Counted from the first letter of the stretch, positions 38,332-48,520 are shown. The stretch: 64,000 nt of DNA from Pseudomonas sp. H9 (GCF_004353925.1 NZ_SMOK01000005.1:62001-126000); one strand, 5' to 3'. Notes: generated from the sequence alone by a model not told the origin. Translations and numbers: made by a program.

Positions 38332-40347
38332 ATGTCCGACTTCCAGCTCGTCACCCGTTTCCAGCCGGCCGGCGACCAGCCCGAGGCCATTCGCCTGATG
38401 GTCGAAGGGATCGAGGCGGGCTTGGCGCACCAGACCCTGCTCGGAGTGACCGGTTCGGGCAAGACCTTTAGCATCGCCAACGTGATTGCTCAGGTACAGC
38501 GGCCAACCCTGGTGTTGGCCCCGAACAAAACCCTGGCTGCGCAGCTGTACGGTGAGTTCAAGGCTTTTTTCCCCAACAATGCCGTGGAGTACTTCGTCTC
38601 TTACTACGACTACTACCAGCCTGAAGCCTATGTGCCATCGTCTGACACCTTCATTGAGAAGGATGCCTCGATCAACGACCACATTGAGCAGATGCGCCTG
38701 TCCGCGACCAAGGCGCTGCTGGAGCGTCGGGATGCGATCATCGTTACCACGGTGTCGTGCATTTATGGCTTGGGCAGCCCGGAAACTTACTTGAAGATGG
38801 TCCTGCATGTGGACCGTGGCGACAAACTCGACCAACGCGCCTTGTTACGTCGCCTGGCAGACCTGCAATACACCCGAAACGAAATGGACTTCGCCCGTGC
38901 GACCTTCCGGGTGCGCGGTGATGTAATCGATGTATTCCCCGCTGAATCGGACCTGGAAGCGATCCGCATTGAGTTGTTCGACGATGAAGTCGAGAACATC
39001 GCCGCCTTCGATCCGTTGACCGGCGAAGTGATCCGCAAGCTGCCGCGCTTCACTTTCTACCCCAAGAGCCACTACGTAACACCACGTGAAACACTGCTCG
39101 AAGCGGTGGAGGGCATCAAGGAAGAGCTGCAGCAGCGTCTGGAATACCTGCACAAAGCCAACAAGCTGGTCGAAGCCCAGCGGCTGGAGCAGCGTACCCG
39201 TTTCGATCTGGAGATGATCCTCGAGTTGGGGTATTGCAACGGCATCGAAAACTACTCGCGTTACCTCTCCGGCCGACCAGCAGGGGCACCGCCACCGACC
39301 CTTTACGACTACTTGCCGGCTGATGCGCTGCTGGTCATCGACGAATCCCACGTCAGCGTCCCTCAAGTGGGCGCAATGTACAAAGGCGACCGTTCGCGCA
39401 AAGAAACCCTGGTGGAGTACGGTTTCCGTCTGCCGTCGGCACTGGACAACCGACCCATGCGTTTCGATGAATGGGAGAGCGTCAGCCCGCAGACCATCTT
39501 CGTTTCGGCCACGCCCGGGCCCTATGAGGCTGAGCATGCCGGGCGGGTAGTGGAGCAGGTGGTACGTCCGACCGGTCTGGTCGACCCTCAGGTTGAAGTG
39601 CGCCCGGCCACGACGCAGGTCGATGACCTGCTCTCGGAAATTCGCAAGCGCGTGGCAATGGAGGAGCGTGTATTGGTCACCACCCTGACCAAACGCATGG
39701 CCGAAGACCTCACCGACTACCTGGCCGACCATGACGTGCGAGTGCGTTACCTGCACTCGGACATCGATACCGTGGAGCGCGTCGAGATCATTCGCGACCT
39801 GCGTCTGGGCACCTTTGATGTGCTGGTGGGGATCAACCTGCTGCGTGAGGGCCTGGACATGCCCGAAGTGTCACTGGTGGCCATTCTCGACGCTGACAAG
39901 GAAGGCTTCCTGCGTTCCGAGCGCTCACTGATCCAGACCATCGGCCGTGCAGCCCGTAACCTCAATGGCCGGGCGATTCTCTATGCCGACAACATGACCG
40001 GCTCGATGGAACGAGCTATTGGCGAAACCGAACGCCGTCGCGACAAGCAGATCGCCTTCAACCAGGCCAACGGCATCGTGCCCAAGGGCGTGGTCAAGGA
40101 CATCACCGACATCATGGAAGGGGCCAACGTGCCCGGCTCGCGCAGCAAGAAACGCAAAGGCATGGCCAAAGCGGCGGAAGAAAGCGCCCGTTACGAAGCC
40201 GAACTGCGTTCCCCAGGTGAGATTGCCAAGCGCATCAAACTGCTGGAAGAGAAGATGTACCAGCTGGCGCGAGACCTTGAGTTCGAAGCCGCAGCGCAAC
40301 TGCGCGACGAAATTACCGCCTTGCGCGAACGCATGATCACTGCCTGA
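38332..40347 (+). CDS. uvrB: UvrABC system protein B
   Basis: A 671-residue helicase-like damage verification subunit of nucleotide excision repair. Walker A GVTGSGKT is at 38-45. The beta-hairpin [15 protein letters not shown] (about 90-105) clamps DNA. The Walker B region [11 protein letters not shown] and motif QTIGRAARN follow. The UvrC-binding UVR domain is at the end (about 630-665). The LexA box upstream shows SOS control. The length is normal. Confidence 0.97.
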   Translation: MSDFQLVTRFQPAGDQPEAIRLMVEGIEAGLAHQTLLGVTGSGKTFSIANVIAQVQRPTLVLAPNKTLAAQLYGEFKAFFPNNAVEYFVSYYDYYQPEAYVPSSDTFIEKDASINDHIEQMRLSATKALLERRDAIIVTTVSCIYGLGSPETYLKMVLHVDRGDKLDQRALLRRLADLQYTRNEMDFARATFRVRGDVIDVFPAESDLEAIRIELFDDEVENIAAFDPLTGEVIRKLPRFTFYPKSHYVTPRETLLEAVEGIKEELQQRLEYLHKANKLVEAQRLEQRTRFDLEMILELGYCNGIENYSRYLSGRPAGAPPPTLYDYLPADALLVIDESHVSVPQVGAMYKGDRSRKETLVEYGFRLPSALDNRPMRFDEWESVSPQTIFVSATPGPYEAEHAGRVVEQVVRPTGLVDPQVEVRPATTQVDDLLSEIRKRVAMEERVLVTTLTKRMAEDLTDYLADHDVRVRYLHSDIDTVERVEIIRDLRLGTFDVLVGINLLREGLDMPEVSLVAILDADKEGFLRSERSLIQTIGRAARNLNGRAILYADNMTGSMERAIGETERRRDKQIAFNQANGIVPKGVVKDITDIMEGANVPGSRSKKRKGMAKAAEESARYEAELRSPGEIAKRIKLLEEKMYQLARDLEFEAAAQLRDEITALRERMITA

Positions 40348-40348
40348 C

Positions 40349-40421
40349 CTGTGGGAGCGGGCTTGTCCCGCGATGCGATCTATCCGTCAGATCGCATCGC
40401 GGGGCAAGCCCGCTCCCACAG
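40349..40421. repeat. Paired REP element
   Basis: Inverted CTGTGGGAGCGGGCTTG arms with one base change in the left core (TTGTCCCG rather than TTGCCCCG). It lies between the convergent uvrB and the MFS gene. Confidence 0.9.
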
Positions 40422-40431
40422 CAACAGATCT

Positions 40432-41982
40432 TCAGTGGGCTTCGCCGGCTTTCAAGCCTTGCGGCAATTTGCGCGTCATCATCACCGCCACCATGCTGAT
40501 CGCCAGGCCGATGCCCACAAAATGGAAGGCATCGTTGTAGGCCATGATCATCGCCTGTTGGTGGGTGATTTCACTGAGTTTGCCCAACGCGGCACTGTCA
40601 CTGCCCAGGCGTTCCGCCAGTTGCGCCAAACGTTCCGCTACTTGCGGGTTGGTTGGTACCACAGACTCGCGCAGGTAATCGAAATACACCTTGGCGCGCT
40701 CATCCAGCAAAGTCGCCAGCAGGGCAATACCGATGGCGCCGCCCAGGTTACGCAAGATGTTGAACAGGCTCGACGCCGACCCCGCATCCTGCGGCAGGAT
40801 GTAACTGGTGGCGATCAATGAAATGGTGACCATGATCATCGGCTGCCCCAGCGCCCGCACGATCTGGATATGGTTGAACTGTTCACCGGCAAAGTCAGGG
40901 TTCAGCACGCCGGAGCCAAAGCTGGCCAGGCCGAACAGGCCAAAACCCAGGGTGCAGAGAATCTTCGGCGAAATCACCTTCATCAGTTGCGGTACCAGCG
41001 GAATCAGAAACAGCTGGGGCACCCCCATCCACATGATCACTTCGCCAATTTGCAGGGCGTTGTAGTTCTGGATCTGTGCCAGGTACAGCGGCAGCAGGTA
41101 GATCGATCCATACAAGCCAACCCCCATCCCCAGGCTGGCGATACTCGACAAGCCGAAATTACGGTTGCCCAGGATGCGCAGGTTGATCAACGGGTTGGGT
41201 TTGGAAAACTGCACGATCACAAAGGTGATCAAGCTGAGCAGGGCGATGCTGCCGAGACTGACAATCAGGCCGGACTCCAGCCAGTCTTTGCGGTGGCCTT
41301 CCTCAAGGAATACCTGCAGGCAGCCCAGGCCGACGCCGAGGGTGACGATGCCGGCGTAATCCGTGCTTTTCAGCAGCTCCCAGTGCGCCTCTTTCTTTTC
41401 CAGGCCATACAGTAGGCCGCCGATCATGATCAGGCCGGGTGGAATGTTGATGTAGAAGATGTATTCCCAGCCCCAGTTCTCAGTCAGCCATCCGCCCAAT
41501 GTGGGGCCTATGGAGGGCGCGAAAGTAGCGGTCATGGCAAACATGGCCATGCCTTTGGCGCGGTGGTGTTCAGGTAGCTTGATCAGCGTCAGAGTAAACG
41601 CCAGTGGGATCAGTGCGCCGCCGGTAAAGCCCTGCAAGGCGCGGAAAACGATCATGCTCTCCAGGTTCCAGGCCATGGAGCACAGCAGCGAAGAGACGAG
41701 AAAACCCAATGATACCCACACCGCCAGGCGTCGTGCAGACAGCAGCTGCACCAGCCAGGCAGTGAGCGGAATCATGATGATTTCGGCCACCAGGTAGGAG
41801 GTCGAGATCCATGAGCCTTCCTCCAGGGTGGCCGATAGCGCGCCCTGGATATCTTTGAGCGAGGAGTTGGTGATCTGGATGTCCAGCACAGCCATGAATG
41901 CGCCAAGCATTGCACTCATGACTGCAATCCAGTCGCGTCGGCTCGGCTCGCCGATGGGGCGAATCAATGCATCACCGGCCAT
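40432..41982 (-). CDS. DHA2 family multidrug efflux MFS transporter (EmrB-like)
   Basis: A 516-residue membrane protein with 14 predicted helices, the DHA2 (EmrB/QacA) type. LDIQITNSSLKDIQGAL (motif D1-like, helix 1), GWLTENWGWEYIFYINIPPG (motif C-like) and other family marks are seen. It exports drugs with protons, working with the membrane fusion protein encoded just upstream and overlapping it by 11 bases. No regulator lies next to it. Substrates cannot be inferred. Confidence 0.93.
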   Translation of the reverse strand: MAGDALIRPIGEPSRRDWIAVMSAMLGAFMAVLDIQITNSSLKDIQGALSATLEEGSWISTSYLVAEIIMIPLTAWLVQLLSARRLAVWVSLGFLVSSLLCSMAWNLESMIVFRALQGFTGGALIPLAFTLTLIKLPEHHRAKGMAMFAMTATFAPSIGPTLGGWLTENWGWEYIFYINIPPGLIMIGGLLYGLEKKEAHWELLKSTDYAGIVTLGVGLGCLQVFLEEGHRKDWLESGLIVSLGSIALLSLITFVIVQFSKPNPLINLRILGNRNFGLSSIASLGMGVGLYGSIYLLPLYLAQIQNYNALQIGEVIMWMGVPQLFLIPLVPQLMKVISPKILCTLGFGLFGLASFGSGVLNPDFAGEQFNHIQIVRALGQPMIMVTISLIATSYILPQDAGSASSLFNILRNLGGAIGIALLATLLDERAKVYFDYLRESVVPTNPQVAERLAQLAERLGSDSAALGKLSEITHQQAMIMAYNDAFHFVGIGLAISMVAVMMTRKLPQGLKAGEAH

Positions 41983-43021
41983 TGTCGGCAGTGTTCCGGA
42001 TATCCACGGTGGCGGTGACGGACATGCCCGGCCGGATTCTGCCTTGCAGCGGGTTGTCGGTGGCGAAGGTCAGCTTGACCGGAATACGTTGCACCACCTT
42101 GGTGAAGTTGCCGGTAGCATTGTCCGGCGGCAGCAGGCTGAACTGGGCGCCAGAGGCGGCAAACAAGCTGTCGACGCGGGCTGTGATCGGGGTATCGGGG
42201 TAGCTGTCGAAAGTCAGCTTGGCCTGTTGTCCAGGCAGCATGTGGCCAATCTGGGTTTCTTTGAAGTTGGCCTGGATCCAGATGTCCTGGTCAGGAACGA
42301 TTGACAGCAGGTAGGCACCGGCTTGCACCACTTGGCCATTGCGCGCTGCGCGTTGGCCAATCATACCGCTGATCGGTGCGCGGATTTCGCTGCGGGTCAG
42401 GTTCAGCTCGGCCTGGGCCAGGTCTGCGCGGGCATTGACGATCTGGGCATCCAGACGCTTGATCTCTGCGCTCAAGGCATTGACCTGCTGGCGCTGACCC
42501 TGAAGGTCAGCCTGCGCCTTGCTCACCTGGGAGCGGGCGACGTTGTTCTCTGCCGACAAAGTAGTGACCCGTTCTTCGGAGACGAAGCCGGGCTTGCGCA
42601 GGGCCTGGGCGCGGTTCAGGTCGAGTTCGGCGCGGCCCAGGGTGGCCTGATTGGCAGCGACCTGAGCTTGTCCTGCAGCAATCAGGCTGGCTTGTTGGGT
42701 CAGGCGGCTTTCAGCTTGCAGGCGTTCGGCCTGGCGGGTGTCGAGGGCGGCACGGGCACGTTCCACGGCCAGGTGAAAATCGTCCGGCTCCAGGCGCACC
42801 AACAGATCGCCTTTGGCCACATGTTGGTTGTCCTGTACCAACACTTCATCGATGCGTGCGCTCAGTTGGCTGGAAACGCGGGTGATCTCGCCTTGAACAT
42901 AGGCGTTGTCGGTGCTCTCGTAGAAGCGTCCTTTGAAGTACCAGTGAGCGAGAAAGGCGAGGGCAATCAGCACAACCGAGGTCAGGAAAACCATCAGGCG
43001 GCGTTTAAGTTGAGCGGGCAT
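41972..43021 (-). CDS. HlyD/EmrA family membrane fusion protein
   Basis: A 349-residue periplasmic adaptor. One N-terminal membrane helix (about 10-30) leads into the DNAYVQGEITRVSSQL segment, a long coiled coil (about 90-190), a lipoyl half-motif region and the beta-barrel part IRAPISGMIGQRAARNGQVVQAG. It links the EmrB-like pump to an outer membrane channel. I chose the ATG at 43021 (MPAQLKRRL); the open frame extends 19 codons further. The ribosome site is weak. It is divergent from gltX. Confidence 0.92.
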   Translation of the reverse strand: MPAQLKRRLMVFLTSVVLIALAFLAHWYFKGRFYESTDNAYVQGEITRVSSQLSARIDEVLVQDNQHVAKGDLLVRLEPDDFHLAVERARAALDTRQAERLQAESRLTQQASLIAAGQAQVAANQATLGRAELDLNRAQALRKPGFVSEERVTTLSAENNVARSQVSKAQADLQGQRQQVNALSAEIKRLDAQIVNARADLAQAELNLTRSEIRAPISGMIGQRAARNGQVVQAGAYLLSIVPDQDIWIQANFKETQIGHMLPGQQAKLTFDSYPDTPITARVDSLFAASGAQFSLLPPDNATGNFTKVVQRIPVKLTFATDNPLQGRIRPGMSVTATVDIRNTADNGR

Positions 43022-43165
43022 GAGTACTATCGTTCCAAAAATGTAAGCAAATTTAACCGTGTTTGGATCCACTACCACAAGGGGTGATCGCGCCCATTGC
43101 TGGAGCCTGGTGCCCGCTCCCTGTTAACATTCAGCCTTTGATTCATCTCTAGTCCGAGACTCTCC

Positions 43166-44647
43166 ATGACCACCGTTCGCACGCGTATCGCGCCTTCGCC
43201 TACTGGCGATCCCCACGTCGGCACTGCCTATATCGCCCTGTTCAACTACTGCTTTGCCAAGCAGCACGGCGGCGAATTCATCTTGCGTATCGAAGATACC
43301 GACCAGTTGCGTTCGACCCGCGAGTCCGAACAGCAGATTTTCGACGCCCTGCGCTGGTTGGGTATCGAGTGGAGCGAAGGTCCGGATGTCGGCGGCCCGC
43401 ATGGTCCGTACCGGCAGAGTGAGCGTGGTGACATCTACAAACAGTACGCTCAGCAATTGGTCGATTTGGGTCATGCCTTCCCGTGCTTCTGCACCGCCGA
43501 AGAGCTCGACCAGATGCGTGCCGAGCAAATGGCGCGTGGTGAAACCCCGCGTTACGACGGCCGCGCCTTGCTGCTGTCGGAAGAAGAGGTTCAGCGCCGC
43601 CTGGCCGCTGGCGAGCCGCACGTCATCCGCATGAAAGTGCCGACTGAAGGCGTTTGCGTGGTGCCGGACATGTTGCGTGGCGATGTCGAGATCCCGTGGG
43701 ACCGCATGGACATGCAGGTACTGATGAAGACCGACGGCCTGCCAACCTACTTCCTGGCCAACGTTGTCGATGACCACTTGATGGGCATCACTCACGTGCT
43801 GCGTGGCGAAGAGTGGCTGCCATCGGCGCCCAAACTGATCAAGCTGTACGAGTACTTCGGTTGGGAACAACCAACCCTGTGCTACATGCCGCTGCTGCGT
43901 AACCCGGACAAGAGCAAGCTGTCCAAGCGCAAGAACCCGACCTCGGTAACCTTCTACGAGCGTATGGGCTTCATGCCTGAAGCGATGCTCAACTACCTGG
44001 GCCGTATGGGCTGGTCGATGCCGGATGAGCGCGAGAAGTTCTCCCTGGCCGAGATGGTCGAGCACTTCGACCTGTCGCGGGTATCCCTGGGCGGGCCGAT
44101 CTTCGACATTGAGAAATTGTCCTGGCTCAACGGCCAGTGGTTGCGCGACCTGCCGGTGGAAGAGTTTGCTGCACGCCTGCAGAAGTGGGCCTTCAACAGC
44201 GATTACATGATGAAAATCGCGCCGCATGTGCAGGGCAGGGTAGAGACCTTCAGCCAGGTTGCACCGTTGGGCGGGTTCTTCTTCGAAGGTGCGTTGAAAC
44301 TCGATGCCAAGCTGTTCGAGAGCAAGAAGCTGTCCGGCGATCAGGTTCGTCAGGTTATCCAACTGATTCTGTGGAAGCTGGAAAGCCTGCGTCAGTGGGA
44401 AAAAGAGCGTATTACCGGCTGCATCCAGGCCGTTGTCGAGGCGCTGGAACTGAAGCTGCGTGACGCCATGCCGTTGATGTTCGCTGCCATTACCGGCCAG
44501 GCGAGCTCGGTCTCGGTGCTCGACGCCATGGAGATCCTTGGCCCGGACCTGACCCGCTACCGTCTGCGCCAAGCGCTGGATCTGCTCGGTGGTGTCTCGA
44601 AGAAAGAAAACAAAGAGTGGGAGAAGCTGTTGGGCACCATCGCCTGA
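43166..44647 (+). CDS. gltX: Glutamate--tRNA ligase
   Basis: A 493-residue class I synthetase that charges tRNA-Glu. The HIGH-type motif is [10 protein letters not shown] (about 10-19) and the KMSKS-type motif is KLSKRKN. Conserved ERGD-type and LRGEEW blocks are present. The C-terminal anticodon-binding domain is intact. The next genes downstream include two tRNA-Glu copies, the substrate of this enzyme, but a separate stable-RNA promoter and a REP pair lie between them. Confidence 0.97.
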   Translation: MTTVRTRIAPSPTGDPHVGTAYIALFNYCFAKQHGGEFILRIEDTDQLRSTRESEQQIFDALRWLGIEWSEGPDVGGPHGPYRQSERGDIYKQYAQQLVDLGHAFPCFCTAEELDQMRAEQMARGETPRYDGRALLLSEEEVQRRLAAGEPHVIRMKVPTEGVCVVPDMLRGDVEIPWDRMDMQVLMKTDGLPTYFLANVVDDHLMGITHVLRGEEWLPSAPKLIKLYEYFGWEQPTLCYMPLLRNPDKSKLSKRKNPTSVTFYERMGFMPEAMLNYLGRMGWSMPDEREKFSLAEMVEHFDLSRVSLGGPIFDIEKLSWLNGQWLRDLPVEEFAARLQKWAFNSDYMMKIAPHVQGRVETFSQVAPLGGFFFEGALKLDAKLFESKKLSGDQVRQVIQLILWKLESLRQWEKERITGCIQAVVEALELKLRDAMPLMFAAITGQASSVSVLDAMEILGPDLTRYRLRQALDLLGGVSKKENKEWEKLLGTIA

Positions 44648-44663
44648 TCGCCTTTCACCCTTT

Positions 44664-44714
44664 TCGCGGGGCAAGCCCGCTCCTACAACCTGTAGGAGCG
44701 GGCTTGCCCCGCGA
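44664..44714. repeat. REP pair, arms in close tail-to-tail order
   Basis: Here the arms are in reverse order: TCGCGGGGCAAGCCCGCTCC comes first, then its complement after only about 3 bases (ACC). It forms one near-perfect 24-base-arm hairpin, unlike the spaced pairs elsewhere. It lies just after gltX. Confidence 0.9.
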
Positions 44715-44806
44715 TGCTTTTGGGCCCGCCGGCCAACAAAACCGGGCATCGGAAGGTAAGTGTTTGTTATCTCGGAAAAAAAATTCAAAAAAAGTCGAAA
44801 ATAAAT

Positions 44807-44835
44807 TTGACAGGTGTGCAATCCGATCTTAATAT
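44807..44835 (+). promoter_or_regulatory. Promoter of the tRNA-Ala/Glu cluster
   Basis: A perfect TTGACA (44807-44812) and TAATAT (44830-44835) with a 17-base spacer, followed by a GCGCCCC discriminator. A strongly A-rich stretch (44776-44805) directly upstream resembles an UP element. Confidence 0.9.
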
Positions 44836-44910
44836 GCGCCCCGTCCACAGCGATGAACGAAACGAAGCGCGAAGCACCCAGCCAAGCGATTCAGTTCAAA
44901 GCGACATTGT

Positions 44911-44986
44911 GGGGCTATAGCTCAGCTGGGAGAGCGCCTGCATGGCATGCAGGAGGTCAGCGGTTCGATCCCGCTTAGCTCCACCA
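44911..44986 (+). tRNA. tRNA-Ala (GGC)
   Basis: A 76-base gene, CCA encoded. The anticodon arm CCTGC-ATGGCAT-GCAGG gives GGC. The acceptor stem has one G-T pair. It is the first gene of the cluster and is identical to 45195-45270. Confidence 0.97.
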
Positions 44987-45065
44987 AATTCCGATCCGTA
45001 GTCAGCTACACTGACTGCGGAGTCAACCGGGTTACAGCGACCGGGTTGTTAAGGTAAGAAGGTTC

Positions 45066-45141
45066 GTCCCCTTCGTCTAGTGGCCTAGGACACCGCCCTT
45101 TCACGGCGGTAACAGGGGTTCGAGTCCCCTAGGGGACGCCA
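45066..45141 (+). tRNA. tRNA-Glu (TTC), third copy
   Basis: A 76-base gene identical to the copies at the left end of the window, anticodon TTC. It lies 79 bases after tRNA-Ala. Confidence 0.97.
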
Positions 45142-45194
45142 GTTTTACACAAGCGATATCGAAAGAGATCGCTGGGCCGCGAGGCTAAAAATCT

Positions 45195-45270
45195 GGGGCT
45201 ATAGCTCAGCTGGGAGAGCGCCTGCATGGCATGCAGGAGGTCAGCGGTTCGATCCCGCTTAGCTCCACCA
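45195..45270 (+). tRNA. tRNA-Ala (GGC), second copy
   Basis: Identical to 44911-44986. The alternating Ala-Glu-Ala-Glu order suggests a tandem duplication of an Ala-Glu pair. Confidence 0.97.
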
Positions 45271-45314
45271 ATTTTGCCAGGATTCGTGAAAACGGATCTG
45301 CACGAAGGTTACAA

Positions 45315-45390
45315 GTCCCCTTCGTCTAGTGGCCTAGGACACCGCCCTTTCACGGCGGTAACAGGGGTTCGAGTCCCCTAGGGGACGCCA
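45315..45390 (+). tRNA. tRNA-Glu (TTC), fourth copy
   Basis: Identical to the other three tRNA-Glu genes in the window. It is the last gene of the cluster, followed by a terminator. Confidence 0.97.
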
Positions 45391-45415
45391 TTTTACCCAC
45401 TTTGTGGGATTTCAA

Positions 45416-45450
45416 GGCTCATTCGATTATTGAATGAGCCTTTTGTTTTT
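45416..45450 (+). terminator. Terminator of the tRNA-Ala/Glu cluster
   Basis: GGCTCATTC pairs with GAATGAGCC around a 7-base loop, followed by TTTTGTTTTT. Confidence 0.9.
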
Positions 45451-45537
45451 GCCTCGGAAAAAGTTTTTCCTCCCCCCTTCAAGTCAGTGCTTCGCGACGA
45501 GCGGCGCAAGAAAGCCCTTGCAGAAAAATATGATGAG

Positions 45538-45561
45538 AATAATATTTCGATCATAATATTC
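45538..45561. promoter_or_regulatory. Probable operator of the downstream TetR gene
   Basis: Two AATATT blocks (45541-45546 and 45555-45560) lie in the symmetric A/T-rich stretch AATAATATTTCGATCATAATATT, 12 bases before the TetR start. Such palindromes in front of TetR genes are usually autoregulatory sites. Confidence 0.45.
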
Positions 45562-45572
45562 GGAGGCGAGTC

Positions 45573-46112
45573 ATGAACGACAAGAAAGCAAAAACACGCG
45601 AACGGATTCTCGATGCCGCCTGCAGCGCCCTGATCCAGCACGGCCCGGCTGAGCCTAGTGTCAACCAGGTCATGGGGGCTGCCGGGCTTACCGTCGGCGG
45701 CTTCTACGCGCACTTCGACAGCAAAGATGCGCTGATGCTTGAAGCGTTCAGTCAGCTACTGGCTGAGCGCCGCGCCTTGTTGGCCGAAGTAGACCCGACC
45801 ATGAAGGGCGAAGAACGCCGTGCGCTGGTCGCCGCATTTTACCTGTCGCGCAAACACCGTGATGCCACCGAGCGTGGTTGCCCGCTGCCCACTGCCCTGA
45901 GTGAGATGGGGCGTCTTCCCGACTCTTTTCGCCAGGTTCTGGCTGATCACCTTGAACAGATGATGGTCAATCTCGCCGATTCCCCTGAAGAAGCCGACAA
46001 GGTCCTGGCTGACATGGCTTTGATGATTGGTGGGCTGGCCCTGGCTCGCGCCTTGGGCACTGACGAATTGTCCGACCGTATCTTGCGTGCCGCCAAGTCG
46101 GCGGTTGTCTGA
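45573..46112 (+). CDS. TetR family transcriptional regulator
   Basis: A 179-residue regulator. The N-terminal helix-turn-helix (about residues 25-47, VNQVMGAAGLTVGGFYAHF) is close to the AcrR/NemR-like group that starts with TRERILDAA. The ligand-binding domain contains ERGCPLP with one cysteine, a position used for sensing electrophiles in some relatives; this is only a suggestion. GGAGGCGAGTC precedes the ATG. A hydrolase gene follows 26 bases later in the same direction, and the A/T palindrome upstream may bind the regulator. Confidence 0.92.
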   Translation: MNDKKAKTRERILDAACSALIQHGPAEPSVNQVMGAAGLTVGGFYAHFDSKDALMLEAFSQLLAERRALLAEVDPTMKGEERRALVAAFYLSRKHRDATERGCPLPTALSEMGRLPDSFRQVLADHLEQMMVNLADSPEEADKVLADMALMIGGLALARALGTDELSDRILRAAKSAVV

Positions 46113-46138
46113 GCCGCGTTATCCATCGGAGCGAAGCG

Positions 46139-46972
46139 ATGAATACCTTGAGCTGGATTCGTAGCGTAAACGGTACCCTGGGGCGTCTGGCGCCGGAGCA
46201 CATCGCCGGCAAAATGCGTCACGCCTTCATGACCCCGCGCAACTTGCCCCCGCGTGACTGGGAGCTACCGCTGTTGGCGAGTGGCGAGCGCATTACGCTG
46301 CGGTTCGGGTTGTCGGCATTACGCTGGGGGCAGGGGCCGACTGTACTGTTGATGCACGGTTGGGAAGGGCGGCCGACCCAGTTCGCGCATCTGATCACCA
46401 CCCTGGTGCAAGCCGGTTACACCGCTGTTGCGCTGGAGGGGCCGGCTCATGGTCATTCGCCGGGCAATCAGGCGCATGTTGCCCTGTTTGCCCGCTCCCT
46501 GCTGGAAGCGGCTGCCGAGTTGCCACCACTGCGTGCCGTGATCGGCCACTCCATGGGCGGTGCCAGCGTCATGCTGGCGCTGCAGTGGGGGCTGCGTGCG
46601 GAAATGGCGGTGAGTGTTGCCGCACCTGCACAACTGTTGGGTGTGCTGCGCAACTTCGCTCACCGACTGGGCATGCCAAGCCGAGCGCGGGCAGCGTTTG
46701 TGCGTCAGGTCGAGCGTGATGTCGGCATCCCCATTTCGCGGCTGGACGTCAGCCGCTACCAGCTGGAAATCCCCGCGCTGATCGCGCACGCAGAGGACGA
46801 CCGTATTGTGCCTGCCAGCGAGGCCTTGACCATTCACCAGTCCTGGTTCGACAGCCGCTTGTTGTTGCTGCCGGAAGGTGGGCACCAGCGCGTCCTGTCC
46901 GACCCGCAACTGATTGAAGGCGTCATGGCACTGTTGTTGCGCCGTCACTCAACGGCGCGCCAATCAGCCTGA
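46139..46972 (+). CDS. Alpha/beta hydrolase
   Basis: A 277-residue alpha/beta hydrolase. The oxyanion region is LLMHGWEGRPTQF, the nucleophile Ser138 lies in IGHSMGGAS, the acid in AEDDRIVPA and the histidine in EGGHQRVL. The triad is complete. It has no signal peptide. It follows the TetR gene by 26 bases and is likely in the same operon. The substrate is unknown. GGAG stands upstream of the ATG. Confidence 0.9.
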   Translation: MNTLSWIRSVNGTLGRLAPEHIAGKMRHAFMTPRNLPPRDWELPLLASGERITLRFGLSALRWGQGPTVLLMHGWEGRPTQFAHLITTLVQAGYTAVALEGPAHGHSPGNQAHVALFARSLLEAAAELPPLRAVIGHSMGGASVMLALQWGLRAEMAVSVAAPAQLLGVLRNFAHRLGMPSRARAAFVRQVERDVGIPISRLDVSRYQLEIPALIAHAEDDRIVPASEALTIHQSWFDSRLLLLPEGGHQRVLSDPQLIEGVMALLLRRHSTARQSA

Positions 46973-47016
46973 GCATCCGTTACACTCTGCCCGTTCATCA
47001 CAGACTTGGAGCGGGC

Positions 47017-47457
47017 ATGAGTTGGGATCTGGCAACACCGTTCGTCATCGATCTGCGTGTCGCAGCCGACGATATTGATGGCCTCGGCCACGCCAATAAT
47101 GCGGTTTACGTTACTTGGCTGGAGCGTTGTGCCTGGCGCCACTCACAGCGTCTGGGGCTGGACCTGGCTGAATATCGGCGCCTGGATCGGGCAATGGCAG
47201 TGGTACGCCATGAGATTGACTACCTGGCGGCGGCCTACGAAGACGACGAGCTACAGCTGGCCACCTGGATCGTTGACTGGGACCAGCGCTTGAAGATGAC
47301 CCGCCGCTTTCAGTTGGTACGCCCCAGCGACGGCACCACTTTGCTGCGTGCGCAAACCACTTTCGTCTGCATCGAGTTATCCACAGGGCGGCCCAAGCGC
47401 ATGCCCAGCGAGTTTGTCGACGGCTACGGGCAAGCCCTGATGGTCGGAGCGCTGTAG
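47017..47457 (+). CDS. Acyl-CoA thioesterase, hot-dog fold (YbgC/4HBT-like)
   Basis: A 146-residue 4-hydroxybenzoyl-CoA thioesterase-type protein. The conserved motif appears as [19 protein letters not shown] near residues 18-36; the catalytic Asp of the family would be the first or second acidic residue of the DxxGHxNN block, spaced slightly differently here. It probably cleaves acyl-CoA thioesters. GGAGC lies before the ATG. It is 44 bases from the hydrolase and 49 from dusC. Confidence 0.88.
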   Translation: MSWDLATPFVIDLRVAADDIDGLGHANNAVYVTWLERCAWRHSQRLGLDLAEYRRLDRAMAVVRHEIDYLAAAYEDDELQLATWIVDWDQRLKMTRRFQLVRPSDGTTLLRAQTTFVCIELSTGRPKRMPSEFVDGYGQALMVGAL

Positions 47458-47506
47458 TTCACGGATTTTGCTAGACTGCGCGCCTTTTTCACCCGAGATG
47501 CATCCC

Positions 47507-48466
47507 ATGCAAATTGCCCTGGCCCCGATGGAGGGGCTGGTCGACGACATCCTTCGCGACGTACTGACTCAGGTTGGCGGTATTGACTGGTGTGTGACCG
47601 AGTTCATTCGCGTCTGCGACCGGCTGTTGCCCGCTGCCACCTTCGATAAGTTGGCGCCGGAGTTGCGCCACGGCGCACAAACGGCGGCCGGGGTACCTTT
47701 GCGGGTGCAGTTGCTCGGATCTGACCCAGTTTGCCTGGCAGAAAATGCCGTGCTGGCCTGCGAGTTGGGCGCACCGGTGATCGACCTGAACTTCGGCTGC
47801 CCGGCCAAGACTGTGAATAAATCCCGTGGCGGAGCCGTGCTGCTTAAAGAGCCGGAACTGCTGCACGCCATTCTTCGCGAAGTACGCCGTGCCGTGCCTG
47901 CCCATATCCCTGTGACCGCTAAGATGCGCCTGGGCTTCGACAGCCCGGATGGCGCCTTGGATTGCGCGCGGGCCTTGGCCGAGGGCGGTGCCGAGCAGTT
48001 GGTGGTGCATGCGCGGACCAAGGTTGACGGCTACAAACCGCCTGCACATTGGGAATGGGTTGCTAAGGTGCAGGATGTGGTCAAGGTGCCGGTCTACGCC
48101 AACGGTGAGGTCTGGACCCTCGACGATTGGCGGCGTTGCCGCGAAGTCAGTGGTGTCGAAGACATCATGCTCGGTCGTGGCCTGGTGTCGCGCCCGGACT
48201 TGGCCCGGCAGATTGCAGCTGAGCGCGATGGCGTTGAGTTCGTGCCTATGGACTGGCAGAGCTTGCTGCCGCTGATCCAGGACTTCTGGGCTCAGGCACG
48301 GGCGCAGATGACTCCACGTCAGGCGCCCGGTCGCCTGAAGCAGTGGGTGGCAATGCTCACTCGTACCTACCCGGAGGCGGTGGCGTTGTTTACCGAGTTG
48401 CGCCGGGAAACCGACTGTGATCGTGTTGGGCAACTCATCGGTATCCCGGTTAGTGAGGCGGCCTGA
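47507..48466 (+). CDS. dusC: tRNA-dihydrouridine(16) synthase
   Basis: A 319-residue FMN enzyme that reduces uridine 16 in tRNA D-loops. The N-terminal [14 protein letters not shown] block and the active-site cysteine in [15 protein letters not shown] (Cys about 99) are as in the Dus family. The later segments [19 protein letters not shown] and [10 protein letters not shown] fit DusC rather than DusA or DusB. I chose the ATG at 47507; 13 further codons are open upstream without family sequence. Confidence 0.93.
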   Translation: MQIALAPMEGLVDDILRDVLTQVGGIDWCVTEFIRVCDRLLPAATFDKLAPELRHGAQTAAGVPLRVQLLGSDPVCLAENAVLACELGAPVIDLNFGCPAKTVNKSRGGAVLLKEPELLHAILREVRRAVPAHIPVTAKMRLGFDSPDGALDCARALAEGGAEQLVVHARTKVDGYKPPAHWEWVAKVQDVVKVPVYANGEVWTLDDWRRCREVSGVEDIMLGRGLVSRPDLARQIAAERDGVEFVPMDWQSLLPLIQDFWAQARAQMTPRQAPGRLKQWVAMLTRTYPEAVALFTELRRETDCDRVGQLIGIPVSEAA

Positions 48467-48490
48467 AAAACAAAAATTTGTATTGAGTCG

Positions 48491-48518
48491 CTTGAAAAGC
48501 AGACGAGGGTCCTTATCT
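48491..48518 (+). promoter_or_regulatory. Sigma-32 heat-shock promoter of the ibpA-type gene
   Basis: CTTGAA (48491-48496) and CCTTATCT (48511-48518) with a 14-base spacer resemble the sigma-32 consensus CTTGAA-N13-15-CCCCATnT. Transcription would start about 60 bases before the ATG. Confidence 0.75.
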
Positions 48519-48520
48519 AG

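Noticed and set aside
44664..44714. Hairpin after gltX considered as a rho-independent terminator
   Set aside because: It has no T run and its sequence is that of a REP pair found at seven other sites, though it may still slow or protect the gltX message.
43124..44848. A 574-codon minus-strand frame over gltX
   Set aside because: It lies fully opposite the clear gltX gene and runs through the REP hairpin; it has no recognisable domain.
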